This document shows, piece after piece, positions 8,147-15,400 of a stretch of 39,017 nt of DNA. This DNA is from an uncultured Bdellovibrionales bacterium (GTDB lineage: Bacteria > Bdellovibrionota > Bdellovibrionia > Bdellovibrionales > UBA1609). The stretch is from positions 1-39,017 of the forward strand of contig CALGWV010000066.1 in assembly GCA_937936325.1 (NCBI GenBank), given 5' to 3'. Position 1 is the first letter of the stretch. Each line of letters opens with the position of its first letter. Below the pieces are notes generated by a model that was given only the letters and a program-made list of their open reading frames with translations, was not told the DNA's origin and searched no databases. Position numbers and translations under genes: made by a program.

Positions 8147-9108
8147 AGTTCTAAACTTTGAAGTGTTTTTTGAATTAATGAAAAAGGCGCATGCTTAGAG
8201 ACATCAGTGGGTAGCACCCATATCCCTTTGGCTTTGGGTGCAGAGTTTACTTTTCTTGAAGACCCAAAAATTTTGTAACAAGTGATAGAATGTTTAAAGT
8301 CAAATTTCAATGGTTTGTCTTTAAGCCGTTTAGATTGGCCGGGTAAACAATATTGTTTTTTTAAAAAAGGAGCTTCGTGGTCGCGAGTTAAAAATATCTT
8401 TTTATTTTTGATATAGATCAATGCTTGCCAGCTCCAAGTTTGAAACTCTTTTTTGGGCTTTTTTATCGGGAGTTCTTTTTGAGTTTTATTTTTAAAAGCG
8501 AGGCACTCTTTTTGAAGGGGGCAAAGAAAACACTGTGGAGATTTAGGCGTGCAAACTGTGGAACCCAATTCCATGAGGGCTTGATTCATGTCTGAAGGGT
8601 TCACACCATGAACTTGTTTATTGGCCCAAGTTTGTATTTTGATTTGAGCAGCTCGGTTCCACCATAATTCAAAATCATTGTTGAGTCTTGAGTAAACACG
8701 TATGACATTGCCATCAACAACTCCTACTTGCTCACCAAAGGCTTGGGAGCTTATAGCTCGGCTTGTATAAGGCCCAAGTCCTGGGAGTTCTTGAAGCTCT
8801 AAATATGAGTTAGGGAATTGAGACATTGAAGCGAGTGCTTTGGCTGCTTTATGAATATTGCGAGCTCTGGAGTAATAGCCCAGCCCAGTCCACTTTTCTA
8901 AAACCTCAGACTCCGGGGCCTTAGCTAAATCTTGAACACTTGGAAAACGTTCCATAAAATTATTAAAATAAGGGATGACCGCTTTAACCGTAGTTTGCTG
9001 AAGCATGATTTCTGATATCCAAATAGGATAGGGGTCTCTGTTTTTACGCCAAGGCAGCACACGTTTGTTCTCAAGGTACCAAGGTAGAAGTTTTAAAGAG
9101 TGAGGCAT
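8143..9108 (-). CDS. mutY: A/G-specific adenine DNA glycosylase MutY
   Basis: The enzyme removes adenine mispaired with 8-oxoguanine in base-excision repair. Visible features are the catalytic glutamate in SEIMLQQT (Glu33), the helix-hairpin-helix LPGLGPYTS, the catalytic aspartate in VVDGNVIRV (Asp132), and the 4Fe-4S cluster cysteines Cys186, Cys193, Cys196 and Cys202 with C-x6-C-x2-C-x5-C spacing. The C-terminal part that reads 8-oxoG (NUDIX-like) is present but short and divergent. A TTG one codon upstream could also be read, but the ATG at 9106-9108 gives the normal MutY N-terminus. No strong Shine-Dalgarno is seen. The gene is divergent from the decarboxylase, with a palindrome in between. 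Confidence 0.93.
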   Translation of the reverse strand: MPHSLKLLPWYLENKRVLPWRKNRDPYPIWISEIMLQQTTVKAVIPYFNNFMERFPSVQDLAKAPESEVLEKWTGLGYYSRARNIHKAAKALASMSQFPNSYLELQELPGLGPYTSRAISSQAFGEQVGVVDGNVIRVYSRLNNDFELWWNRAAQIKIQTWANKQVHGVNPSDMNQALMELGSTVCTPKSPQCFLCPLQKECLAFKNKTQKELPIKKPKKEFQTWSWQALIYIKNKKIFLTRDHEAPFLKKQYCLPGQSKRLKDKPLKFDFKHSITCYKIFGSSRKVNSAPKAKGIWVLPTDVSKHAPFSLIQKTLQSLEL

Positions 9109-9132
9109 CAAATAGAATTATCTCACACTTAG

Positions 9133-9183
9133 GTGCCAGTCCCCTTTTTAGAATGCAGCGCATCCTAAAAAGGGGACTGGCAC
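9133..9183. repeat. GTGCCAGTCCCC palindrome (REP-like), copy 1
   Basis: A 24-bp stem with one mismatch has a 3-nt loop. The left arm begins GTGCCAGTCCCCTTTTTAG; the right arm is its complement ending GGGGACTGGCAC. The same palindrome with slightly different inner sequence lies at 34026-34077. The layout resembles REP elements mobilised by tyrosine transposases of the RAYT family; no such transposase gene is in the window. It sits between the divergent mutY and decarboxylase starts. Confidence 0.88.
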
Positions 9184-9208
9184 TGAAGTAGCAGGCATGA
9201 TTTTGTTT

Positions 9209-10603
9209 ATGTCGATTAAAACTCAATTTTATAAACTTAAAGAAGCCGGTTTTTTAGATCACATCTTTCAGGCTCTTGAATCTTCATTAACAGCTCCAGT
9301 TCAAAAGTACTTAAGTGCATCTGAACGGTTAAGTGAAAACCATTATAAACTTGAGAAAAAAAGCAGTTCAGAGTCTGAAGTTTTGGCTGATGCTCTTAAT
9401 TTTATTAAGAATTCTATAAACACAAACCATCCGCTTTTTGTAAACCAACTTTACTCTGGGGCTCATCCGATCTCCTGGTATGCTGAATTTATTGTGGCTG
9501 CACTAAATACTTCGATGGCCACTTATGAGATTGCTCCTGTAGGTACGCTTATGGAAAAAGAAATAGTACTTCAATTTGCTGATCTCCTGAATATGCAACT
9601 TGAGGGGTTGATGGTGCCTGGCGGGAGCTACGCCAATATGATGGGGCTTCATCTGGCTAGATATCAAAGTGACCCAAAAATAAAAATAAAGGGCTATGGG
9701 GCTGAAAATAAGTTTAAAATCTTTATTTCAGATCAGGCACATTATTCTTATAAAAAGTCTATGAACATTATGGGCCTCGGTGAAGATAATATTGTTATCA
9801 TTAAATCTGATTCTAGAAAAAAAATGGATCTTCAGGATTTAGAATCACAGATTCAAAAGTGTTTATCTGAAAATAATAAGCCTCTTGCCGTAGGCAGCAC
9901 CCTTGGCACAACGGTATATGGAGCCCTTGATCCGGTTGAAGAGATTCAAAAAATTTGTAGCGAATATAAAATTTGGCACCATGTGGATGCAGCATGGGGT
10001 GCACCACTTGTTGTGAGTGGTGAGTTTCCTGAAAAGCTAAAACATAAATTTGATTCCTTGACTCTAGATTTTCATAAGTCTCTTGGCCTCACTCTATGTA
10101 AATCTTTTGTGCTCACTCCCCACAAGGAGTTATTGCTCAAAGCCAATCACGGAGGAGGGAGTGCTTATTTATTTCATGAAACTGAGAATGAAAATTACAA
10201 TACAGGCTCTTACGCGATTCAGTGTGGAAGAAAACTAGATTCATTTCCAGTTTGGCTCACTTGGAAGCTTTTAGGAACAGATGGGTTTAAAGACAATTAT
10301 CAAAAGCAAAGACAGCTTTGCCTTGAAGCCTTTGATTACCTTAACACTATAGAAAGAATAAACTGTTTACATAACCCAGAATTTTTAAATCTTTGCTTTC
10401 AAGTAGAGCCTAAAGATCCAGAACAAGAGAAAAACCAATACCAAAAAGATCTAAGGCAAAAACTAGTAGAATCAAACGAGCTCTTTTTAAACTTTTCTAC
10501 AGAAAACAATAAAACCTTCTTCCGCTGGTCCTTTGCAAACCAAAGCACAAGCCTAAAAGACTTCAAAAAAGCGATAGTAATAATGCTAGAGCTAGACAGT
10601 TAA
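9209..10603 (+). CDS. PLP-dependent decarboxylase (group II, glutamate/aspartate/sulfinate type)
   Basis: The protein belongs to the pyridoxal-dependent group II amino-acid decarboxylases. Recognisable parts are LYSGAHPISW and GLMVPGGSYANMMGL (cofactor phosphate site), AHYSYKKSMNIMG, VGSTLGTTVYGA, HHVDAAWGAP with the Asp that contacts the pyridine nitrogen, and DFHKSLG with the Schiff-base lysine (Lys290 from this start). Substrate is not readable; cysteine sulfinate, aspartate or glutamate are the usual ones. An ATG at 9197 is in frame but has almost no room for a ribosome site, whereas AGG at 9194 is better spaced for the ATG at 9209. The gene converges on the arginase-family gene. Confidence 0.88.
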   Translation: MSIKTQFYKLKEAGFLDHIFQALESSLTAPVQKYLSASERLSENHYKLEKKSSSESEVLADALNFIKNSINTNHPLFVNQLYSGAHPISWYAEFIVAALNTSMATYEIAPVGTLMEKEIVLQFADLLNMQLEGLMVPGGSYANMMGLHLARYQSDPKIKIKGYGAENKFKIFISDQAHYSYKKSMNIMGLGEDNIVIIKSDSRKKMDLQDLESQIQKCLSENNKPLAVGSTLGTTVYGALDPVEEIQKICSEYKIWHHVDAAWGAPLVVSGEFPEKLKHKFDSLTLDFHKSLGLTLCKSFVLTPHKELLLKANHGGGSAYLFHETENENYNTGSYAIQCGRKLDSFPVWLTWKLLGTDGFKDNYQKQRQLCLEAFDYLNTIERINCLHNPEFLNLCFQVEPKDPEQEKNQYQKDLRQKLVESNELFLNFSTENNKTFFRWSFANQSTSLKDFKKAIVIMLELDS

Positions 10604-10671
10604 CTCAACAAACTCAAATGATAATAAATAAAAAAAATAGATAAATTTTTGATAAAAAATTTTAAAAAAAA

Positions 10672-10692
10672 ACGCAGCTAGAAGCTGCTTAA
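10672..10692 (-). terminator. Terminator read on the minus strand
   Basis: On the minus strand, GCAGC TTCTA GCTGC is followed by G and a run of T. This should end transcription coming from the arginase-family gene after it has passed the palindromic element at 10704-10873, so that element would be part of the transcript's 3' untranslated region. Confidence 0.65.
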
Positions 10693-10703
10693 AAAGCTGA
10701 AGC

Positions 10704-10873
10704 TAGAGCTTGGAGTTTATATAAAGGAAAACTAGGAGTATGAAGCTAAAGCGAAGTGTGCATGGCGTATCTTGAGCCGCGCCATTTACTAATGGTGAGG
10801 CTCGGGAGACGACCTGCACCCACAAGCGTGCTTTATATTCCTAGTTTTCCTTTATATAAACTCCGAGATTCTA
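10704..10873 (+). repeat. Long-armed palindromic element E1 with structured core
   Basis: The arms of about 43 bp pair almost perfectly: TTTATATAAAGGAAAACTAG on the left with its exact complement on the right. Inside, AAAGCG and AAGCGTGCTTT bracket a core in which GUG-UGCA-GG pairs with CC-UGCA-CC-CAC. Then comes GCGTATCTTG, a hairpin made of GAGCC/GGCTC and GCCATT/AATGG, and CGGGAGACGACCTGC. The core motif matches the element at 15201-15400 in sequence and fold, while the outer arms share nothing. The right end stops 1 bp before the arginase-family stop codon. Confidence 0.78.
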
Positions 10874-10874
10874 A

Positions 10875-11735
10875 CTAAGCCCCAATAAGCGCCTTCAAGC
10901 AAGAGCCCAGTGTGGTGTTGGACTGCGCTAAATCCTCAGGCGTCTGACAAAGCTCAGGATTAAATTCCACAAATTCTGCAGATTTCACCTTCTCAGTTTG
11001 GCTGAGCCTCTCAAGCAGGGAGAGTGTCTTAGGTAAATTGAGTCCTTGGTTCACCGGAGTTCCTGTGCAGGGAAAGTCCTTCGGGTCTAAGCTATCTACA
11101 TCAAAACTGATATGGATGGACTCGCCAAAAGAGTTGTCTTTTAAATATAAAAAACTCTCTGAAAATAACTGATCTACTGATTTGTTGTTATAGTCATCTG
11201 CGCTAAAAAATTTGACAGAAGATTCGTCCAAAAAAGCCACTTCATCAGGATCTAAATCTCGCAAACCAAAGTAGACGATTTGTTGAGGTTGAATAAAGTG
11301 ATTGGATTTTAAGAAATCAAACCTTTCTTCTAGAGGAGTCCGATTCATTAGATAAGCTAAAGGCATTCCGTGAAGGTGCCCTGTTGGAGAGGAGTCCGGA
11401 TGATTGACGTCACCATGGGCGTCAAACCAAAGTATGCCACGTTTTGGATCATTTTTTAATATGGAAGATAGGCTGGCGATGGAAAGAGAGTGGTCCCCAC
11501 CGATAATCATGAGATTTTTTTCAGTTTGGCATTCGTCATGTAGAAAATGAAATTTGTTGACCATCGCTTCTGAAGTTTTATTCGCGTCGTCATAAAATTT
11601 AAATTCGTTAAATTTGCTTAACAATGGAGAGTGAGTGTCTCTCAAATGTTCCAATAAAGTTTGTCCGCCCAAGCAAACACCTTTATGTGTTTGCCCCTCA
11701 TGAATAGGTGCATCAAGCCATTTCCATTGTGTCAT
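10875..11735 (-). CDS. Arginase/agmatinase (ureohydrolase) family enzyme, probably arginase
   Basis: The 286-residue enzyme carries the two-manganese ureohydrolase site: GGDHS (His82), WFDAHGD (Asp105, His107, Asp109) and SFDVDSLDP (Asp212, Asp214). GTPVNQGL and EFVEFNPE follow as in arginases. These enzymes split a guanidino or formimino group from arginine, agmatine or formiminoglutamate. SPTGHLHGMPL and the length favour arginase, but substrate is not certain. A TTG start further upstream (11765) is possible, but a very strong Shine-Dalgarno, GGGAGGGG, sits 4 bases before the ATG at 11735, so that start is preferred. The gene is divergent from ftsZ across about 140 bp. Confidence 0.87.
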   Translation of the reverse strand: MTQWKWLDAPIHEGQTHKGVCLGGQTLLEHLRDTHSPLLSKFNEFKFYDDANKTSEAMVNKFHFLHDECQTEKNLMIIGGDHSLSIASLSSILKNDPKRGILWFDAHGDVNHPDSSPTGHLHGMPLAYLMNRTPLEERFDFLKSNHFIQPQQIVYFGLRDLDPDEVAFLDESSVKFFSADDYNNKSVDQLFSESFLYLKDNSFGESIHISFDVDSLDPKDFPCTGTPVNQGLNLPKTLSLLERLSQTEKVKSAEFVEFNPELCQTPEDLAQSNTTLGSCLKALIGA

Positions 11736-11878
11736 CTTACCCCTCCCAAGTTTTATAAGAATCAAGTTTCATCATTAGGACCTAAGGAGTGACAGTCAAT
11801 AAGGATTAGGTCAAAATATACTTTTAGGGTCTATTATTTGTATTTTAGCCCTTATAAACCCAAGTTTCGAGGGAAAAT

Positions 11879-13450
11879 ATGTTTGAAATTGAAGAAAGTC
11901 CAAATGTAGGTGCCACAATTAAAGTCATCGGAGTAGGTGGCGGAGGCAGTAATGCTGTCAAAACCATGATTGAAAATGGTTTGTCTGGTGTGCATTTTGC
12001 TGTGGCTAACACAGACATTCAAGCTCTTTCAGCAAGTAATGCCGACAACAAAATTCGTTTAGGTTCTGATCTTACTAAAGGTCTTGGCGCCGGAGCAAAT
12101 CCTGAAATTGGAAAACGTGCCGCTATTGAGTCTTATAATGCCATTGTAGATCAAGTTGAAGGTGCTGATATGGTTTTTGTTACTGCCGGTATGGGGGGCG
12201 GGACAGGAACGGGTGGCGCACCTGTAGTTGCAAAAATTGCAAAAGAATTAGGAGCACTCACAATTGGAGTTGTGACTAAGCCTTTCATGTTTGAAGGTCG
12301 CAAACGCACGAAGCATGCCAACGCAGGAATTCAAGAACTCAAAGAAAATGTAGATACTTTAATTGTAATACCAAATCAAAAGCTTCTTTCTATTTCTGAT
12401 GAAAGCACACCTCTAGTTGAAACCTTTAAAAAAGCAGATGAAGTTTTACACCAAGCGGTTAAAGGAATTTCTGACCTAATTAATATTCGTGGTCTTATCA
12501 ATTTGGATTTTGCAGACATTAGAACAGTAATGTCTTGTCAGGGCTTAGCCATTATGGGATCTGGAATCAGAACCGGTGAAGGCCGAGCCACTGAAGCTGC
12601 AAAAGTTGCAATATCTTCTCCTCTTCTAGAAAACGTGGCTATCGATGGTGCCACTGGAATTATAATTAACGTAACGGGTGGTCCAGGGCTGACCCTTTGG
12701 GAAGTGAATGAAGCTTCAACACTGATCACAGACGCTGCAGACGAGGACGCTGAAATCATATTTGGTGCAGTGATTGATGAAAGCATGGGGGATGAAATTC
12801 GAGTGACAGTGATTGCCACTGGCTTTGATAAAAACGCAGGAGCTCATGCGGGGATTGATCCTACCAAGAGCTCAACAGTGAGTTTTGGCTCTCAGGTCTT
12901 TTCGCAGAATTTACCTCCAGCTGTAGCTGTTCCAGTTCTACCTGAGGCCGTATCACCACAAGCCCCTGCACCAAGCTCAGCTCCGGCCCCTGAGCCACAA
13001 GTGCAATTTCATCCCGAGCAAATACTAAAAGATCAATTAAATGAGCAAATGCTAAAGGTTCAAGCTGCAAGCATAGATGCTCCTGCTCCAGCAGCTGAGG
13101 TTTCGGGCTCTGCCGGTATTGTAGTGCCGAATCAACCTCCTGCTGCCACACATATTGCCCCAAGTGCACCGAATTCGGAGCCTCAAGTTTCAACTCTTGC
13201 CCAACAAGGCGCACAGCCAGCGGCAGAGGTCTCGACTTCAATTGTTCCTGAAGCTCATCAAGTCAGCCCTGCCAACCCCTACCCAGCAGCTAAAGCTGAA
13301 TCTTTAGAGCCGGTAAAACAAGAACCTCTTCCAAGAGACACCCTTTTGGAAAAGGCGCGACTTTTTAAGGAGAGGCAAGAGCTCTTTACAAAAAAAACAC
13401 CGGAAGATTTTGTGAGCCAGCACGAACCCAAAAAAGATATCAATCCATAG
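11879..13450 (+). CDS. ftsZ: Cell-division tubulin homologue FtsZ
   Basis: FtsZ polymerises with GTP into the division ring at midcell. The product has [12 protein letters not shown] near the N-terminus, the tubulin signature GGGTGTGG (106-113), [11 protein letters not shown], and the catalytic T7 loop NLDFADIR (about 208-215). The GTPase and C-terminal domains end near residue 318. A long Pro/Ala/Gln-rich linker (about 330-480) and a charged end ([13 protein letters not shown], then KKDINP) follow. The usual C-terminal peptide with a D-x-P-x-F/Y-L-R core, which binds FtsA and ZipA, is not visible. ftsA and ftsQ are not next to it. It starts alone, divergent from the arginase gene. CGAGGGAAAAT lies before the ATG. 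Confidence 0.97.
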   Translation: MFEIEESPNVGATIKVIGVGGGGSNAVKTMIENGLSGVHFAVANTDIQALSASNADNKIRLGSDLTKGLGAGANPEIGKRAAIESYNAIVDQVEGADMVFVTAGMGGGTGTGGAPVVAKIAKELGALTIGVVTKPFMFEGRKRTKHANAGIQELKENVDTLIVIPNQKLLSISDESTPLVETFKKADEVLHQAVKGISDLINIRGLINLDFADIRTVMSCQGLAIMGSGIRTGEGRATEAAKVAISSPLLENVAIDGATGIIINVTGGPGLTLWEVNEASTLITDAADEDAEIIFGAVIDESMGDEIRVTVIATGFDKNAGAHAGIDPTKSSTVSFGSQVFSQNLPPAVAVPVLPEAVSPQAPAPSSAPAPEPQVQFHPEQILKDQLNEQMLKVQAASIDAPAPAAEVSGSAGIVVPNQPPAATHIAPSAPNSEPQVSTLAQQGAQPAAEVSTSIVPEAHQVSPANPYPAAKAESLEPVKQEPLPRDTLLEKARLFKERQELFTKKTPEDFVSQHEPKKDINP

Positions 13451-13478
13451 CATTTGAAAATCTGATTTTGTTTGAGTG

Positions 13479-13503
13479 TTTAGGTCATTTGTAGATGACC
13501 TAA
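13479..13503. terminator. Hairpin after ftsZ, possible terminator
   Basis: A perfect 9-bp stem, TTAGGTCAT paired with ATGACCTAA, with a short loop, lies about 30 bp after the ftsZ stop. There is no T tract, so it may stabilise the mRNA end rather than terminate. Confidence 0.5.
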
Positions 13504-13609
13504 GCTAATACCCAGTCCGAGGATAATTGGAGGTGAAGCCCCATGAAGCCCACGCCTCTAACATCGTGTTCAAAATGTTCTCTTTCAGCTTTTACAGGTG
13601 AGTAGGATT

Positions 13610-13687
13610 CAAGAGAAAATTTCTGCGCTAGACACTGCTGAAGCAGGTTTGATGGGTTTTTCCTCACCGCTTATTCGCCGATCTGGG
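13610..13687 (+). repeat. Dispersed repeat block B (middle copy)
   Basis: The 78-bp block from CAAGAGAAAATTTCTGCG to GATCTGGG recurs inverted at 38512-38588 with roughly 85-90% identity by eye. One frame stays open in both copies (residues such as EKISALD, AEAGLMGFSSPLIR against EKVSALD, AEACLMGFSPPLIR), and one frame on the other strand is also open, so a decayed coding origin is possible. A short upstream match (CCCCATGAAGCCC) hints at a larger decayed unit. It lies 35 bp before the lpxH-like gene. Confidence 0.72.
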
Positions 13688-13722
13688 CTAGTATTTGGTG
13701 TTCAATCCTGTATTTTATAATA

Positions 13723-14439
13723 ATGGACCAAGATCAAATTTTATTTTTTTCAGACCTTCACTTTCATTCAGAAAATGAAGACTCCTATCAGAGGTTCAAA
13801 GCTCAATTAGAAAATAAAATAAAAAATAATGAAATTCAGGTCCTAGTTTTCTTAGGAGATATTTTTGATCTTTGGATCGGGCCAAGCCAATTCTACCAAA
13901 GAAAATTCTCAAGCTTTTTAAAGTTATTAGAACTCGCACAAACTCATAAAATTCGGACACTCTACTTTGAAGGCAATCACGACCTGCATTTAAAGAAGTT
14001 TTTAAAAAAATATGCCGTGGAAGTCTATACAGAACCCACATTAGTAAAAATAAAAGAAACAGAGTACTTTTTAGAACATGGTGATCAGATAGATAAAAAG
14101 GATAAAAGCTATCTCAGATTAAGAGGCTTCTTAAGGTCCGCGCTCATGAGGTTCTTGATAGAAAAAGCCCCAGGCTCGTGGGTACACTGTGTAGCTAAGA
14201 AATTGGTCCCAAAATTAAAAAATAAAACCAAATCCAATGATGAAATCAAAAAAAGATATCAAAAATTACTGTTAGAAAACACCAAAGAGCAAAAAGCAAA
14301 TCACCCTAAAGCCAAATACTTCATCTCCGGCCACATGCACTACAGTTTTGAGAAAGAGATTAATGACTACAAAGTCATCAACCTCGGTTTCGGAAATATT
14401 GATGGGTTCGCTATTTCGAGTAAAGGTTCTTTTTTATGA
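13723..14439 (+). CDS. LpxH-like UDP-2,3-diacylglucosamine pyrophosphatase / metallophosphoesterase
   Basis: This 238-residue protein has every calcineurin-like phosphoesterase motif in LpxH order: SDLH (Asp11, His13), GDIFDLWIG (45-53), GNHD (84-87), EHGDQID (118-124) and GHMH (203-206). LpxH cleaves UDP-2,3-diacylglucosamine to lipid X in lipid A synthesis on the inner face of the cytoplasmic membrane. GDIFDLWIG and the E. coli-like length fit LpxH, but some relatives act on other substrates, so the exact role is inferred. No other lipid A genes lie in the window. The ATG lacks a clear Shine-Dalgarno, and repeat block B ends 35 bp before it. Confidence 0.82.
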   Translation: MDQDQILFFSDLHFHSENEDSYQRFKAQLENKIKNNEIQVLVFLGDIFDLWIGPSQFYQRKFSSFLKLLELAQTHKIRTLYFEGNHDLHLKKFLKKYAVEVYTEPTLVKIKETEYFLEHGDQIDKKDKSYLRLRGFLRSALMRFLIEKAPGSWVHCVAKKLVPKLKNKTKSNDEIKKRYQKLLLENTKEQKANHPKAKYFISGHMHYSFEKEINDYKVINLGFGNIDGFAISSKGSFL

Positions 14440-14560
14440 AAATTATTGCTGAGAATGATTAAAAGGGGATTTCTCTAATGTCTGAGTTTTTTTTGTAAGC
14501 TAGAAGGGTGTTGAATAGAATTATGTTTATGGATAATTTTCCAAAGATTATTTTTTTTTT

Positions 14561-15034
14561 CTAAAACATAGGTAGTTCTACCCCATTCGTTCCATTTTTC
14601 TGATTTGACAGTATAGTTTGCTGTATAAACAGCGATGCTGCCAAAATTTTCACTCTTTGATTATGGTTGCGAGATTCTAAAGTAGGCTTATGCGAGTCTT
14701 CTTCCTTGTGAATATCAATATGTCGTTTTCTCTTCCTCCAGTTATTCAATTGTCGACGAGCTAAAAATTCAACAAACTCACTGTTTTCATCAAGATACTT
14801 ATAAGATAATTCTGGATTAACCGACATCAAGGAAAAGTCCATCAACATCTGATCAATAAGCTTAATAATGACAGCTTCTTCACTATCTGAGCCATAATCC
14901 TCTAAAGTCTTTTGCTCAAAGTGGGGAAAAGAAAAAGTAATCTCAGGGTCCGCTTGAGAAGCCCCCTGACGAGAGCGAGAAGTAAAAAGAGTAAGTAAAT
15001 CATCTGTCAGCTTTTTAACCAAAGAATGAGTCAA
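14561..15034 (-). CDS. Small cytoplasmic protein of unknown function
   Basis: The 157-residue product has no signal peptide or membrane segment. It is polar and mostly helical by appearance, with a basic patch (RRQLNNWRKRKRH, around residues 93-105) that could bind nucleic acid or acidic partners. The start is TTG, with GGAG about 9 bases upstream; no in-frame ATG exists nearby. It lies downstream of recN on the same strand, separated by about 360 bp that include the element at 15201-15400. I recognise no family. Confidence 0.6.
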   Translation of the reverse strand: MTHSLVKKLTDDLLTLFTSRSRQGASQADPEITFSFPHFEQKTLEDYGSDSEEAVIIKLIDQMLMDFSLMSVNPELSYKYLDENSEFVEFLARRQLNNWRKRKRHIDIHKEEDSHKPTLESRNHNQRVKILAASLFIQQTILSNQKNGTNGVELPMF

Positions 15035-15200
15035 AATAAAATCTCCACAAGTTAAAGCTATGATAGTGTATCAAAATAGAGTTTTTTTGGATAGGATTCA
15101 AAACTTCTCACAAGTTTAATCCACTCAAGTCATATCATTAAAATCAAATCCTTAATGAGTTGTCATATCTGCCAAAAAACAATCCTATCTCTAGGAGAAA

Positions 15201-15400
15201 AATTCGAATAAGGAAAGATTTATTCCATCAGTTTCAAATCTGAGAAGACTACTTTTAAAAGCGTCCAGCGTCGCGCAGAGCGTATCTCGCTTGGCGCCAC
15301 GAAGTGGAGCGATGCGGAAGACGACCTGCGGCCGAAAGCGTGCTTTTGAAAGTGGTCTTCTCAGATTTGAAACTGATGGAATACGGCCCTCATTCAATTT
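15201..15400 (+). repeat. Long-armed palindromic element E2 with structured core
   Basis: The gap 15035-15393 holds no gene but holds this element. The main arms, 15221-15262 and 15339-15383, pair over about 41 bp with two mismatches (ATTCCATCAGTTTCAAATCT and its complement). The core has UCG-CGCAG pairing with CUGCG-GC-CGA, then GCGTATCTCG, a hairpin made of TCGCT/AGCGA and CCAC/GTGG around GAA, and GCGGAAGACGACCTGC. Core and right flank (AAAGCGTGCTTT) match the element at 10704-10873, but the arms do not. The outermost right arm contains the recN stop codon (15394-15396). Confidence 0.78.

Noticed and set aside
10704-10873. Integron attC site or hammerhead/twister-type ribozyme as explanation of the E elements
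   Set aside because: The ends lack the attC core (GTTRRRY with RYYYAAC), no integrase or cassette layout is seen, and the conserved internal loop does not contain the hammerhead CUGAUGA/GAAA or another ribozyme core I know.
12861-13241. 126-codon open frame antisense to the ftsZ linker
   Set aside because: It is a shadow of the Pro/Ala-rich, GC-biased linker codons of ftsZ and has no start signal.
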